A stretch of 64,000 bases of DNA, from the NCBI RefSeq assembly GCF_023973825.1, contig NC_090124.1, forward strand, positions 2,225,501 to 2,289,500, read 5' to 3'. The stretch comes from Plasmodium brasilianum (Eukaryota; Apicomplexa; Aconoidasida; Haemosporida; Plasmodiidae). This document shows, in pieces, positions 1 through 11,850 of this stretch (within the stretch, counting starts at the first letter, position 1; each line of letters starts with the position of its first letter). Both the position numbers and the translations under genes were made by a program. Under the pieces are notes generated by a model. That model ran no database searches, had not been told where the DNA came from, and was given only the letters and a program-made list of their open reading frames with translations.

Positions 1-729
1 TGTGTGAAAATATAAGAAACCAATATATTAATCAGTATACTACAACAGATACTTTTCCCTATAACTTTATGATGCCAGAAAATTCGGAAATACAAAAGTT
101 GAGCATTTATGCCCATTCCATAGTACCTATCCTTTTATTTTTATCTTCTCACCACCTCCTGTGGCAGTGTCTGGCACCGCACATCCCTATGCTTACCCAT
201 GTAAAAATGAATACATGCGCCTAAACCAGCAACTGTGTAAATGTGTACATATTCGAATGCGCTCAAGTGTAAATATGTGCTGTTGCTTAAATGCACATAT
301 GTAACGATGTTCATAATCTCACCATATTTTCCTCGTTCCAGTATATTCATAAAAATTAGTTTAATATGCTTACGTAGATGTTCACGTTATTATGTATTGT
401 TTATGTTATACTGAGTATGTTTGACATTTACGTTTGCCTTATTTTCTTTTCGAAAAAAGAAAGAAAAAAAAAAAAAAAAAACCAAAGAGTACAGAAAGCC
501 CAAGAGCGACAATGAAAGAGCCACTTATAATGCACACTTTTACGCACTACATTTTTCCCAATTTTATTTTACCTTATAGATGGTATTCATTCAGACGGAT
601 ATCCGCTCATCCTTATCGGTAGTATTGAAAGAATATTATTTCCGGAATTATATGAAAGAGAAAAAAGGGGGGAAGAAATGCCATAAATATGTTGATGCCA
701 AATTAGTGAAAGTTGAAAAAGTTAAGTGA
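1..729 (+). CDS. 3' end of an unidentified two-exon gene (5' part outside window)
   Basis: This is a partial gene that enters from the left edge. Reading from base 3, codons are open with a protein-like composition (CENIRNQYINQ..., ending QKLSIYAHSI at base 122). A GT donor follows at 123-124, and a T-rich acceptor ending ttatag lies at 574-579. In the matching phase 0, exon 2 (580-729) encodes about 49 residues beginning MVFIQTDIRSS and ending KVEKVK, then TGA at 727-729. A second frame of exon 2 is also open for about 35 codons (GIHSDGYPLILIG...), so the final exon frame is not certain. The gene is convergent with CAX. I recall an ARID/BRIGHT protein beside CAX in P. falciparum, but nothing in these residues confirms that. 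That bases 1-122 code is fairly sure; the splice is inferred. Confidence 0.5.
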
Positions 730-858
730 AGGTATATTTTTTTTTTTTATGTACATTTTTTTCTCCTTTTTTTTTTGGTATATACTTAAAAGGAAAAGCT
801 ACTTTGATACGCAATGGCACCTTGGTATAATGCATGTCTGTTTGTTTATGGGTATGCG

Positions 859-898
<40 letters not shown>

Positions 899-1838
899 TC
901 AAACGCGGGTGTTCCTTTATTCGCCGCATGCTTGAGGAAAAACGAAACGTTCCTCTTTTTCTTTTTAATTTTAACTTTAAAACTCTCAAATAAGGATATG
1001 GTCAAATCTTCATATGACATAATATATTTAGAACAGAAATGGTGTGATATGAATGTTGTTCCATTGTTGTGCATAAAATGGCTTTTGTTAAAAATTGTAG
1101 TAAAAAAAAACAAAGCAAAAGAAAAGAAAATTAAACAAAACATTGAACCAGTATATATGATCACAATCACATATGTATATATATATATATATATATATAT
1201 GAACATAAGTATGTGCATCCTACTTTTTCTACCAAGAAACAGAATGCTTCTATAAATCAATATAACATAATTAGGATGAAAAATTCAAAGTAGGGATATA
1301 TATATGTTGCCATAAAAATGCAACTCTTCGCATAATAACGCAACAAATTTTGGAAAAAACAAAAAATATATGTGAAATACTCACGAATAATTATATATGT
1401 AAAAAAAAAGAAAAAAAAGAGAGATGGAAAATTATAAATGAGGTGAAAGGCAAAAAACATAAAAGAGATGCACTAAAATATATAGTAAAAATTGAAAATG
1501 TTCTTTAAAAAATACTCAATTTAACAAAGGAAAAAAGTAAAATATTAAAAATATTTAGATATCAAAAAAGAAGTGCATATGTGGACGTATATCTGTATAT
1601 ACATGGGCATATATATATGTGTGCATATGTGTGTGAACAAAAAAAATAAGATCAAATATATAAATTTAAAGAGATTATACTATTATAAATTTTTTTTTAA
1701 AAATAAAATAAACAGCTATATAATTTGTATATGTACAGGTTTTTTTTTTTTTTTTTTTTTTGCACAAAAATTTGGCTAGCTAGTACATAACATTTATGGG
1801 GGATTTTTTTTTTTTTTTTTTTTCGAGCTGGTAAATAT
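730..1838. other. Convergent intergenic region, no gene seen
   Basis: This AT-rich spacer lies between two tail-to-tail genes. It holds (TA)n microsatellites near 857-896 and 1174-1200 and two long T runs near 1741-1760 and 1806-1823. Open frames here are low-complexity translations of these repeats and have no splice or start context. Confidence 0.6.
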
Positions 1839-3167
1839 TTACGATGTATCAAACCAAAAAACAACACCAACGATAAGGTAAGCTGATATAAGTAAAACCC
1901 CCTCTAGCCAGTTACTTTCCCCGTCTTGTACAATGGCCATTGTAACAATAACAGAAATAACTAAAATAACACTGGATAAGGGGGAGAAGGCAAGAGTCAT
2001 AGGTTTGTTTAATATCCACCCAAATAAAACAGTAACTGGGACAACAAAAAGAGCTATTTGTGCAGAGGATCCAACGGCTACACCCATGGTTAGATCAACT
2101 TTATTCTTAATTGCAACAGTAACTGCTGTTAAATGTTCTGTGGCGTTGCCAACTACAGGTAAAAGAATAACACCAATAAAATTTTCTGAAATGTTATAAT
2201 ATTTTATAACGGCTTCAATTGTGTTAATAAGATATTCCGAATGAACACTTACTAAAATTGTAATTAAAATTAAGAAAAGAGATCCAGCTATTATAGATAA
2301 TTGAGGAATTTCTTCAGTCATTTCTTTGTCTTGAAACAGAGAGATGTGTGTGTATAACTGAAATAGTAAAAATAAGCAATAGGTTAAAAATATTAAAACA
2401 GCTGTTATTCTTGAAACTTTTAAAAGCACTTCAACATTATTATTAGTAGTACATGATGATACTGTTGGTATTGTTATAGCTAAACTGGAAAGTAGCAAAA
2501 GAGATGTACTACATGTTGCTCCCTTTTCATTAAATTTCTGTACATGGTGATATAACCCCCCTGCAAAGAAGGACATACCTAATACTAATAACAAATTGGA
2601 TAAAATGCTTCCTAATAATGTACCTTGAACAACATTAATTAAACCTGCATTTAATGCTTGAATAGAAAATATCATTTCCATTAAATTTCCAAAAGTAGCA
2701 TTTAATAAACCACCAATAATTTCACCTGTATGTAGAGCTAAATCTTCTGTTACATGACCCATTAATGCTGATAAGGGTATTAACGCCATGAAGTTGAAAA
2801 AAAAAATATATATATCTTTACATTTTATTAAATAACTTATTATACCTATAGGAACAAATATTAATAATATATTTAATTTTGTATGTAGCATATTAAATAT
2901 TCCTATAATGTCACTTTTTCTTAGAGTATAAAAGGGGCCTCCTTCATTTAATTCATAATTTTCTTCTAGATTTTCATGCCCTAAATTATTTGGTGTTTTA
3001 TTATTACATAATAATTGTAAATGTAAATTTTTATTTCTTATTAAATTTGTATCAGTTAAACCCGATGAACTACTTTTTATATTTTTTCCTGATGATACAT
3101 TTTTATTTAATGGTTGTGAAATTGTACGTCTTACATAAGACGTCGCACGCACTCTTCCCATAACCAT
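1839..3167 (-). CDS. CAX: Cation/proton antiporter CAX (Ca2+/H+ exchanger)
   Basis: This 442-residue membrane protein of the CaCA/CAX superfamily exchanges divalent cations (Ca2+, possibly Mn2+ or Mg2+) for protons. About 85 hydrophilic N-terminal residues are followed by about ten or eleven hydrophobic segments. Both signature alpha-repeats are visible: NATFGNLMEMIFSIQAL at residues 156-172, and GNATEHLTAV at 340-349 with the paired Asn/Glu. An acidic loop (about 278-287) separates the two halves, as in other CAX proteins. The length matches the roughly 440 residues of the P. falciparum protein. ATG at residue 1 (and another at residue 3) lies in an A-rich context. No intron is needed. The gene is divergent from TEX1 across 4.4 kb. 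Work in rodent malaria, known to me only generally, places CAX function in sexual and mosquito stages. Confidence 0.95.
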   Translation of the reverse strand: MVMGRVRATSYVRRTISQPLNKNVSSGKNIKSSSSGLTDTNLIRNKNLHLQLLCNNKTPNNLGHENLEENYELNEGGPFYTLRKSDIIGIFNMLHTKLNILLIFVPIGIISYLIKCKDIYIFFFNFMALIPLSALMGHVTEDLALHTGEIIGGLLNATFGNLMEMIFSIQALNAGLINVVQGTLLGSILSNLLLVLGMSFFAGGLYHHVQKFNEKGATCSTSLLLLSSLAITIPTVSSCTTNNNVEVLLKVSRITAVLIFLTYCLFLLFQLYTHISLFQDKEMTEEIPQLSIIAGSLFLILITILVSVHSEYLINTIEAVIKYYNISENFIGVILLPVVGNATEHLTAVTVAIKNKVDLTMGVAVGSSAQIALFVVPVTVLFGWILNKPMTLAFSPLSSVILVISVIVTMAIVQDGESNWLEGVLLISAYLIVGVVFWFDTS

Positions 3168-3564
3168 CTTTAATCTATTCGAAATGAAAAACGAAAAATA
3201 GCTTGGAAAAAAAAAAAAAAATTACAACGAGAAAAAGAAAATTAAAACTGGGAGGAAAATGGTAACACGACGAAGTCGCTAATTTTAATTGAGTAAAAAG
3301 GGGACAGACTCAATTGTGGTTTGCTATTGAAGGGATAGCGAAAGGATGGTATTGTAAATTTTATTGTACTAGGTAAGGATGAAATTTGTTATGTGAACGT
3401 GATGCAAGCTTAAGGCAAAAATTTATAAGGGAGTAAATAATGGTAGTAGGGAAAAAAGGCATGTCAACATTGTGTAGTGATGGGCTAAATATATGTAATG
3501 GGAGAAAAATAAAGGAAAACAAGAAAGGGATATTAAAAGGAGAAATAGAAAGGGGAAATAAAAA

Positions 3565-3700
3565 GGGGGAATAATAAAAGGAAATAAAGAGGGGAAATAA
3601 TAAAAGGAAATAAAGAGGGGAAATAATAAAAGGAAATAAAGAGGGGAAATAATAAAAGGAAATAAAAAGGGGAAATAAAATGGGGGAATAATAAAAGGAA
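3565..3700. repeat. 26-bp purine-strand tandem repeat
   Basis: The unit ggggaaataataaaaggaaa plus taaaga recurs with GGGG blocks at 3591, 3617, 3643 and 3669, an exact 26-bp period, with a shorter degenerate copy on each side. The + strand is almost entirely purine and T, with no C across the array. It lies in the CAX upstream region. Confidence 0.8.
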
Positions 3701-5890
3701 ATAAAAAAAGGAAATAAAAATAAAATAAAAAATTGTACTGTTGTTAGTATGAAATTAGAGGAGCAAAAATGACATTCGTAAAAAAGAAAAAAATAAAAAA
3801 AAAATAAAAAAAAATAAAACAAAGCAAAACAAAGCAAAACAAAGCAAAACGAAACGAAAGTAAGGGGAAAAAAAAAAAAAAGGCTTATTACCTCTTCATT
3901 TTTACAATCATAAACAACACAAGTGAGCTATTATTTATATATTCCTTGTGCTTAATAATTAAGGACTTGAAGACCCTTGAAATTTCTTATCCCTGCACAT
4001 GATGGGAGTGTAAATTCTAATGTGCACAATTTATTCGCATAAGTCTTTCCCCCCCTCTGCTATGTGAGATACACATAAATGCACAATGCACATTTGACAT
4101 TGAACATACATATAATACAATTAAGTAAATGTGGAATTAAGGTGAAATAAAAGTGAGGCAAAAATAAAATGAACAACAAAATTATCTTTTCATATCATAC
4201 AAAACCGTTTTGTAATCCCAACTGCTCGTAAAAGCAAACATATATAAAAATTCATCAAAATTATATGATCTTAAAAAGTTTTTCATAAAGCGTTTTAACA
4301 TAATAAACATTGTTACATGAAATAACTTGTGTTAAAAATAAATTTTCAAAATAGTGTTTTATCTCTTCTCACTCTTTTTTACTTAATCGCTAAACATTGC
4401 AAACGTTTTTCTAAACAGTTTGCCTATTGTAATAAGATATGACTTAGTGTATATTTTTTTTCTTCCAATTTAAGATCTATTCATAGGTTTTTATACTAAT
4501 AAGTAGTACTTAAAAATATGGTATATTTTTAAAAATGTCCTATTAACCTCCTTTCACGGTTAAACAGGTAACGAAATATTATATATCGACTAAGTAAATT
4601 TCTTGTTATCATATTCAGAGGTTTGGGGCATGGTTTTAAGCTGAGTGCTTTTATTTACAAGGCCCATTTATTGCTTGTTCATGTGTAAATATATATTCAT
4701 AAATATATGTAAACAAAAAAAAAAGAAAAATATATAATATACAGACACACGTACATATATATATATGTAATATATATGCACCTTAGAAGTATTTATTGAG
4801 GGTGCTGCAGATTTTAATTTTTTTGTGTATGTTTCTTTAAGTCTTATTGCATTATTGCGTTTGTGTATTATTGTACCACTGTCTCACCTTTTTTTTTTTT
4901 TCTTTACACCTTCGCTATAATTTTTGTTTTCAAAAATATATTCATATAATTTACAATTAAAATCAAAGTGGATCAAAATTGCAATCCCGAAAAAATGATT
5001 ATGAAAATAAGAATGTTGATAAAACGTATGTGCACCTAATATTTTTTCTTTTATTTTTAATTGTTGTTACAATTACGGATGAGATATATAATTCTTTTTT
5101 AAAAAAAACAAAGCTTCGAAGCAAGCATAATTTATATTTTTGCTTTAATTGCCCATTAATAATTGCCTTTTTTAAAATATATAAAAATTAAAAAGGAACA
5201 TGGAAAAAAAAAAAAAAAAGAAAGGAGAAAAGAATAAGAGTAGCAATAAGAATAACAATAACGATGAAATATAACAATAAGATATTACGATAAAATATAA
5301 CGGAATGATAAAAAAAAAAAAAAAAAAAATTTTAATTCTACAGATACATGTAAATATACGAAAAATAAGTTTAAACATACACATATGATAATTACATCAA
5401 ACGGGAGCTATATAAAAGTGCAAAATTCAAATGTTTTTATTACTGATACTGAAAAAAAAAAAAAAAAAAGATCTTTAACAAAAATATTGCAACCTTACAA
5501 CTAATTTTGTTGAATACACGGAGTACAAAAAAAAAAATAAAATAAAAATAAAATAAATGAATAAATAAATAAACATTCGAATTAATTTTATTATTTCTTG
5601 GCACTTATTTTGTGGCCTTTTTGGTGCTTTTATATATTTACCTCATTTTGTAATTTTTTTTATACCATTTGGAACATCTATAAAAAATGCTTACCTAAAT
5701 GTAGCACAAGTTCTTAAAAATGTATTATATAAAATAATAATCCGAAAATAATTTACAGAAATGGTAAAGAAAAATATTCGATAGGCAAAAAAATTTAAAA
5801 AGAGGGGGAGTTGTTAATTTATATTTGCAAAGGTAAGAAAGAAATAATATTTATACGTGATATAGTTTAAATTAAGAAAAAAAAAATTAA

Positions 5891-6145
5891 GCAGTGTTTG
5901 GCAGTTAAGCAGTGTTTGGTAGTTAAGCAGTGATTGGTAGTTAAGCAGTGATTGGTAGTTAAGCAGTGATTGGTAGTTAAGCAGTGATTGGTAGTTAAGC
6001 AGTGATTGGTAGTTAAGCAGTGATTGGTAGTTAAGCAGTGATTGGTAGTTAAGCAGTGATTGGTAGTTAAGCAGTGATTGGTAGTTAAGCAGTGATTGGT
6101 AGTTAAGCCAGTGTTTGGTAGTTAATCAGTGTTTGGCAGTTAAGC
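5891..6145. repeat. 18-bp tandem repeat, about 14 copies
   Basis: The unit gcagtgattggtagttaa repeats about 14 times. End copies vary (tttgg or ggcag variants) and one copy carries a 1-base insertion (gttaagccagtg). The centre is nearly perfect, suggesting recent unit duplication. Because 18 is a multiple of three and the unit carries TAA, TGA and TAG in the three + frames, the + strand cannot code. Confidence 0.9.
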
Positions 6146-7580
6146 AAAATTAAACAAAATTAAGACACGTTAAGAGAAATATTAAAAATATTATGTAATA
6201 TCAAAGTTGCTCAAATCATCCAATCAAAATACATTGTGAAGTGATGTTACTACGTTAGTATAAAATGGATGAAGGTGAAATTGATTGAAAAATATGATAA
6301 TAATTAATATATTTATATATGATTGTAATTATCCAGGTCTTCTGAAAAAAAAAAAAAAAAACTTAGAACGGTGGGAGTAGGTTTTCACATTTATATTTAC
6401 TTGTTTACAATTATGTATAATATATATAGGTAAGTATATATCAGCATATATATATATATATACGTATGTATTTTATGTACTCTTAAGAAATAGATACAGT
6501 TCCTGCTTTATCATACGAAATATACTCTTTTTTTGTTTAACTTTGTTTGATTTCAAATTTTTATGTAATTTAGAAAGTTTTATTTTCTAAAATTGTAAAT
6601 AATCGTAGTTTTGAGCAAATTAATGTATATATATATACCTAACAGTATGCTGAACGTATGTTATTTGTTTTACTAAATTTTGTATTTTTTTTTTTTTTTT
6701 TTTTGTTTTTTGTACATGAACGAAATTGAGTTCAAAAAGATTGTTTCATACATATTTTATAACTCGAAATATTTATTTTTAATGTAAAAAAGAAAAGAAA
6801 AAGAAGAAAATAAAAAAAGTTGAGGTTATAATATTTACCATTTTTTTTTTCTTTGAAAAGTATAAAACCATTAAAAAATTTTTTATTTTCATTTCCTTTT
6901 TTTTTTTGATTTTGTTTTTAGAAGAGTTTATACATATTACTAGTATAATACCTGAGGATATGCATATATATATAAATATATGCATATGAATGTATACATA
7001 TAATTTGTATACATATACTTTCATTTATTGATATACTTATATGTATACAAATGATATATATTTTACGCTTGAACAAATTTGCGTGTATTAAGGAATGCCC
7101 ATTGATAGTATTTTTTAAAAATTATCACTTAAGCATTGTTGTATGAAGACTTATATATGTATGAATTTACAAATGGGCTTCTCTTTTTTTCTGCTCATTA
7201 AAAATGAGTTCCCGAAATTTAAATAATATTTTTATGAATGAATATGTTCAGAATGTACATATACATATAATTTGACGTATATGCATTTTTTTTTTTTTTT
7301 TTTTTTTTTGATGTATACACATATATATATTACCATATACATATAGTTTCTTATGCCTTCATATTCAAGCAAGTATATTGAGTTTCGTGCATAGCTCATG
7401 TTGTCCTTTTTTTTTTTCCTTTTTTAATTTTTCTTGGTACTTGTTCGTATTTGCTCGTATTTGTTGGTAATTACTCGCATTTGCCCTTATTTGTTCTCAT
7501 TTGTTCTTATTTCTTCATCATTCTTGTTCTTGTTGTTCGTCCAATTTGCACATTCGGTTTTTACCCTTTGTTAAATATTA

Positions 7581-7601
7581 ATGAATCCAAAGGATGAATA
7601 A
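7581..7601 (+). promoter_or_regulatory. Upstream ORF overlapping the TEX1 start codon
   Basis: An ATG at 7581 opens a six-codon reading frame ending in TAA at 7599-7601, in the +1 frame relative to the TEX1 ATG at 7594. Ribosomes that start here would pass over the main start, so the uORF could lower translation. Whether it is in the mRNA depends on the unmapped transcription start. Confidence 0.4.
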
Positions 7602-10600
7602 TAGGAAAAGGAATAAATATGAAAAGAACGAATATATGTCATTACCCTTAGAAAAAACTGATTTACTTATTGAAAACATACATAATTTAAAAAACTGTTT
7701 AAATTCATATAGAAAAGAATTACAAGAAAAGAATAAATATATTAATGATGTCAAATTACGTTTGAGTTTTTATGAATGTCTTTTTAGAAACGTTAACATA
7801 GTATGGAAAATTTTTAATAGCGATTTGTTGGCTTTGATAAAAGGAAATATAGAAGCTAAGGAAAATGAGGCACATAACACAGGAAGACAAAAGGAGAAAG
7901 AAAATGGACGCGATGAGCGCTGCGAGTTAGATCTAGATGACAATGGAAATGATAAGAGCAAATGTAGTGATAAGCATAACCACGATGATGATTACAGTAA
8001 CAGTGATGACTACAATTACTATGATAATGATGATATTTGTGATTGGGGAAATAATTTGGCCCAGTCCCCATATTATAACATAGACAACTTTCAAGAGCTA
8101 TTTTTAAAATATGTGAGCATAAATAGTACGGAAAATGATGAAGATGATGTACATTTTTTAAAATCCATATCTAGAGAGGAAGAGGAAGAAGAAGAGAGAC
8201 AAACGATGATAGTTAATAGAAAGAAAAGAATTAAACTTAATAGTGATCATCTAGTAAACGAGAGAAAGTTCATTAAAAGTGAAAACGTTAAGGGGAGCAT
8301 TGAAAAGACCGAGTTGTACAACAAATGTGTTAATAGCACTAGGAAGGACAAGGAAAAGAAGAGCGGAAAGATGCCACAGCAGGGAACCGTAAAAAAGGAG
8401 CAAAAATGGGGAGAAGAAATAAAAGAAGAGCATGAGGAAAGAGAAATTAAGGCTTATCGTGGTGAGGGAGAAATAAAGGTATACGGAGATAAGGGCGAGA
8501 AGTACACAAAAGATACTGTCAGGGGAGATAAGTTAATTCACGTAAAAAAAGAAAATCTGGGTGAAGAGGAGGAAGAAGGAGGAACAGAAAAAGGAGGAGA
8601 CGAAGAAGGAGAAACAGAAAAAGGAGGAGACAAAGAAGGAGAAAACAAAGGAGAGAAGGAAAAGGAAAAAAACAAAGAGCGCAAAAAAAATGATTATAAT
8701 AAAGTATCAGATAAAAATACAATGAATAAGGGTAGAAGGGGAAGTGTAGGTAGTACTAATGACAGAAATAGTGAGAAGAAGATTCATTTAAGTTCACAGG
8801 AAAAAATAAATTTTGAATGCGGTGTTGCTACAACATCTAGTTCTGCTACTGCTGCTACAGATGGAGTAACATCCCCCCCATCGGATCGTTTAAGTAGGAA
8901 AGTTGTAAGTGGAAAAAATCACAGTAGTAGAGGTAAATATGAAGGTAAGGATGATAAAGAAAAAGATGAAGATAAATTTGAGGATAGAGATGAGGACAAA
9001 GATGAAGGTAAAAATGAGGACATTGATGGGGGCATAGATGAAGACATGGATGTGGATAAAACCGATAAAGTTATTAGGAAGGCGAAGGGGAAAAGAGAAA
9101 AATGCGATCATCATGTAGATGATGATATGACCATACATAATAATAGTAAAAACAATTTTGAAGATAGATTACAAACAAGTTTTTTAAAAAATATGAAAAG
9201 AACCTTAGGATTTTTAAATAAACTTATGGAGGTAAAAAACATTGACGTGAAATATAATATAGAGCATGAGAGAAAAATAAATTACGAAAAAAGTGTTTAT
9301 TATGAGAAGTATATGGAGGAAAAGAAAAAGAGAAATGAATTACAAAATAATTATGATATATTAAAAGTAGAAGTGGATAGATTAGAAAAGAAAAAGGCTT
9401 CTTTACTGTTTAAGGTATACAATGAGAATATTTGTAAAAATATTATAGAAGAGGGTAAAATTAATAATTTAGAGGATACAATAAATAGCGATTTTAATGT
9501 TGAAAATGTTGATAATTTTGAAGAGAAAAATAAAATTACTTGTATTAATTGTGGTTATAGCAATTTTTTGGATAAGGATATTTGTAAAAACGTAAATGCA
9601 GATATAGTAGTTATAGGAGGAACAGGAAAGGGGGGCGAAAACATAAACCGCAGGAGCAACACAAGCGGAGGAATTGACGATAGCCGCTACTATAAGAGCG
9701 ATTCTAAAGTCCTTTTCAATTTTGAGAAAATAATAACAAGAGATAAGATAATTAATAGTGAGCCTTTCAAAAATTTAATAAATGAATCGAGCGAAATCCA
9801 TAAGATATTAAAAGCCAAGGAAAATGAAATATTGCTTTTAAAAAAAGAAATTATAAAAATGGAGAGGATCCAAGATGAAGAGTATGAAAGTTTATTGACG
9901 GATACAATAAATAATAAAAAAGATTTGACAAAGAAAATAAAAGATTTAGAAATAGATATAGTAACATATAAATTAGACAAAGAGAAAATGAAGAACAAAG
10001 TTGATATACAGGAATATGAAATAAGTGTATTAAAAAGTATAGAAAAAAATCAAAGCATGCAATTACAACAAAAAGAGAATGAAATTATGAAAATGAAGGT
10101 ACAGCTAGATAGGCTAAAAATAAGTGAAAATAATTTAAAGCAGAAACTTGAACTCTTAGAAGGGGAAAAAGATCGCTTATTCGGTTATGCGGTAGATGGT
10201 ATTATTCAGGGGGAGGGAATACAAAATAATCAGTTCGTTTCCAATGGTAAACAAAGTGGATGCTTGGACTCGTTCGAACAGAGAAGCTGCATGGGTGCCA
10301 TCGAGTCTGTGATGAAGAAGGGAAGTGTAATACCCGTCAGTGAAAAGTTACATGAGGAAAGCAGATTAGGGGAATGCACTCATAACAGTGCTATTGAAAA
10401 AAATGTAGACAAAGAAGAGGGAAGGGAGATCATCCCTTTACAGTTTGAGAAGAATGGCGAGGAGTGCAAACTCTTAGGGGTTGAGGTGAATGGAGAAGTG
10501 GATGCAATTGCATTAAACAAAAGGACTGAAACGATTGAGGTTAGTGAAAGAAACGATATTCATATTGATATATCTAAGTATCGTGAACTGGTACAGGAAA

Positions 10601-11397
10601 ACACTAATTTAAGGCGTAATTTAGAAAAAAAAAAAAATGTAGAAAATGAGCTGTCGAGTCTAAGAAAGAATTACGATGCAATGAGTGAAGAAATTGAAGA
10701 GATTACAAAAGAATTTGAAAAGAAGCAAGAACAAATTGACGAAATGATTGTTCAAATAAAAAACAAAGAATTAGAATCGTTAGAAAAACATAGTAACATG
10801 ATGAATAAAGTATATATAGAAGAAAATTTAAAACAGCTTGAAAATAGTTATCAAGAAAAGATGTTATGCATAAATAGGATTTATGAAAAATATGAAAATT
10901 TTGTTAATTTTTATTTAACTTTATTTTATCATGCTAGAAAAAGTGCTATAATTGCTGATAGTGCAAGGGAAGAACAAATGGGTGTTTTTGTCAAGTTAAA
11001 AGAAAAATATGAATTTGTATTTCAACAAAAAAATGAAGTAAATGATCTTTTAAAAAAAGTTTATAGTTGTAATAAAAAATTAATTGATCAATGTAATAAT
11101 CTGTATAAGGAAAATCAAAATCTTCAGCACACATTATTATATAACCAGAGAAATGTAACAAAAGACGGTCCTTCGAAAGAAGACAGACATATATTAGTAG
11201 AAGAAAATAATGAATTGCGTAGAAGACTAATATGTAGTGTGTGCATGGAAAATTTTAGAAATTATGTTATCATAAAGTGCGGTCATATATATTGCGAGAA
11301 TTGTATATTTAGTAATTTAAAAACGAGAAATAGGAAATGTCCGCAGTGTAAAATACCTTTCGATAAAAAGGATTTGCAAAAAATTTTTCTCGATTGA
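7594..11397 (+). CDS. TEX1: TEX1-like protein: coiled-coil protein with C-terminal RING finger
   Basis: This is a 1,267-residue hydrophilic protein. Residues about 95-500 are low-complexity, Glu/Lys/Asp-rich and likely disordered; about 510-1200 is dominated by heptad-like coiled coil. A CxxC pair occurs at about 650-653. A C3HC4 RING lies at the very end: C1214, C1217, C1229, H1231, C1234, C1237, C1249 and C1252. Coiled coil plus terminal RING resembles BRE1/RNF20 ubiquitin ligases. The position next to CAX and DHODH identifies it as the ortholog of P. falciparum trophozoite exported protein 1 (about 1,100 residues), reported as exported to the red cell without a classical signal sequence. 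No signal peptide or PEXEL-like motif is visible here either. E3 ligase activity is inferred only from the RING. It is one exon and complete. Confidence 0.88.
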   Translation: MNNRKRNKYEKNEYMSLPLEKTDLLIENIHNLKNCLNSYRKELQEKNKYINDVKLRLSFYECLFRNVNIVWKIFNSDLLALIKGNIEAKENEAHNTGRQKEKENGRDERCELDLDDNGNDKSKCSDKHNHDDDYSNSDDYNYYDNDDICDWGNNLAQSPYYNIDNFQELFLKYVSINSTENDEDDVHFLKSISREEEEEEERQTMIVNRKKRIKLNSDHLVNERKFIKSENVKGSIEKTELYNKCVNSTRKDKEKKSGKMPQQGTVKKEQKWGEEIKEEHEEREIKAYRGEGEIKVYGDKGEKYTKDTVRGDKLIHVKKENLGEEEEEGGTEKGGDEEGETEKGGDKEGENKGEKEKEKNKERKKNDYNKVSDKNTMNKGRRGSVGSTNDRNSEKKIHLSSQEKINFECGVATTSSSATAATDGVTSPPSDRLSRKVVSGKNHSSRGKYEGKDDKEKDEDKFEDRDEDKDEGKNEDIDGGIDEDMDVDKTDKVIRKAKGKREKCDHHVDDDMTIHNNSKNNFEDRLQTSFLKNMKRTLGFLNKLMEVKNIDVKYNIEHERKINYEKSVYYEKYMEEKKKRNELQNNYDILKVEVDRLEKKKASLLFKVYNENICKNIIEEGKINNLEDTINSDFNVENVDNFEEKNKITCINCGYSNFLDKDICKNVNADIVVIGGTGKGGENINRRSNTSGGIDDSRYYKSDSKVLFNFEKIITRDKIINSEPFKNLINESSEIHKILKAKENEILLLKKEIIKMERIQDEEYESLLTDTINNKKDLTKKIKDLEIDIVTYKLDKEKMKNKVDIQEYEISVLKSIEKNQSMQLQQKENEIMKMKVQLDRLKISENNLKQKLELLEGEKDRLFGYAVDGIIQGEGIQNNQFVSNGKQSGCLDSFEQRSCMGAIESVMKKGSVIPVSEKLHEESRLGECTHNSAIEKNVDKEEGREIIPLQFEKNGEECKLLGVEVNGEVDAIALNKRTETIEVSERNDIHIDISKYRELVQENTNLRRNLEKKKNVENELSSLRKNYDAMSEEIEEITKEFEKKQEQIDEMIVQIKNKELESLEKHSNMMNKVYIEENLKQLENSYQEKMLCINRIYEKYENFVNFYLTLFYHARKSAIIADSAREEQMGVFVKLKEKYEFVFQQKNEVNDLLKKVYSCNKKLIDQCNNLYKENQNLQHTLLYNQRNVTKDGPSKEDRHILVEENNELRRRLICSVCMENFRNYVIIKCGHIYCENCIFSNLKTRNRKCPQCKIPFDKKDLQKIFLD

Positions 11398-11596
11398 CCT
11401 GGAGCGGCTGGTACCTCGGGGGTGCAGTGGTAATATATGTACATCGTCTAGGAGATGGACCTTTTTTATTTTATTTTATTATTTTTTTTTTTATACTGTG
11501 TAATTCCAGCACATTTTGCTCGCGCGTCTATATTTACACGTGTAATAAATTTGTATGAGTTTATGCGTATTATGTATATGTATAGTTATATACGGG

Positions 11597-11627
<31 letters not shown>

Positions 11628-11753
11628 TCGAATATCTTATTTATGTACACACGTATATGCCTACTAACTTAAAAATTTTTTTTTTTTTTTTTTTTTATGC
11701 GAACATACTCCTCAAATTAATAATTTTCCCTTTCGTAATATGTAATTTAAACT

Positions 11754-11850
11754 TTTATTTTATTTTATTTTATTTTGTTTTATTTTGTTTTATTTTGTTT
11801 TATTTTGTTTTATTTTGTTTTATTTTGTTTTATTTTGTTTTATTTTATTT
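11754..11850. repeat. 10-bp (ttttattttg) tandem repeat
   Basis: At least eight consecutive units of tattttgttt occur just downstream of TEX1. The TG step makes it distinct from the surrounding plain T runs. It is probably a slippage-generated minisatellite. Confidence 0.8.

Larger units (their letters stand above)
3168..7593. promoter_or_regulatory. 4.4-kb divergent intergenic region (CAX / TEX1 promoters)
   Basis: This region separates two divergent genes and so must carry both promoters and 5' leaders, but no specific element can be called. It contains a 26-bp purine tandem repeat (3565-3700), an 18-bp array (5891-6145), many poly(dA:dT) tracts and TA repeats. One 70-codon frame at 4979-5191 has no ATG start and no convincing splice context, so I do not call it. 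Confidence 0.5.

Noticed and set aside
4979..5191. 70-codon + strand frame upstream of TEX1
   Set aside because: It begins with TTG, lacks partner exons or splice sites, and is mostly Phe/Leu-rich.
5891..6145. CRISPR-like array
   Set aside because: Units are directly adjacent 18-mers with no spacers, in a eukaryotic genome.
7770..9138. Antisense ORFs inside TEX1
   Set aside because: They mirror the Glu/Lys/Asp-rich codons of the sense gene.
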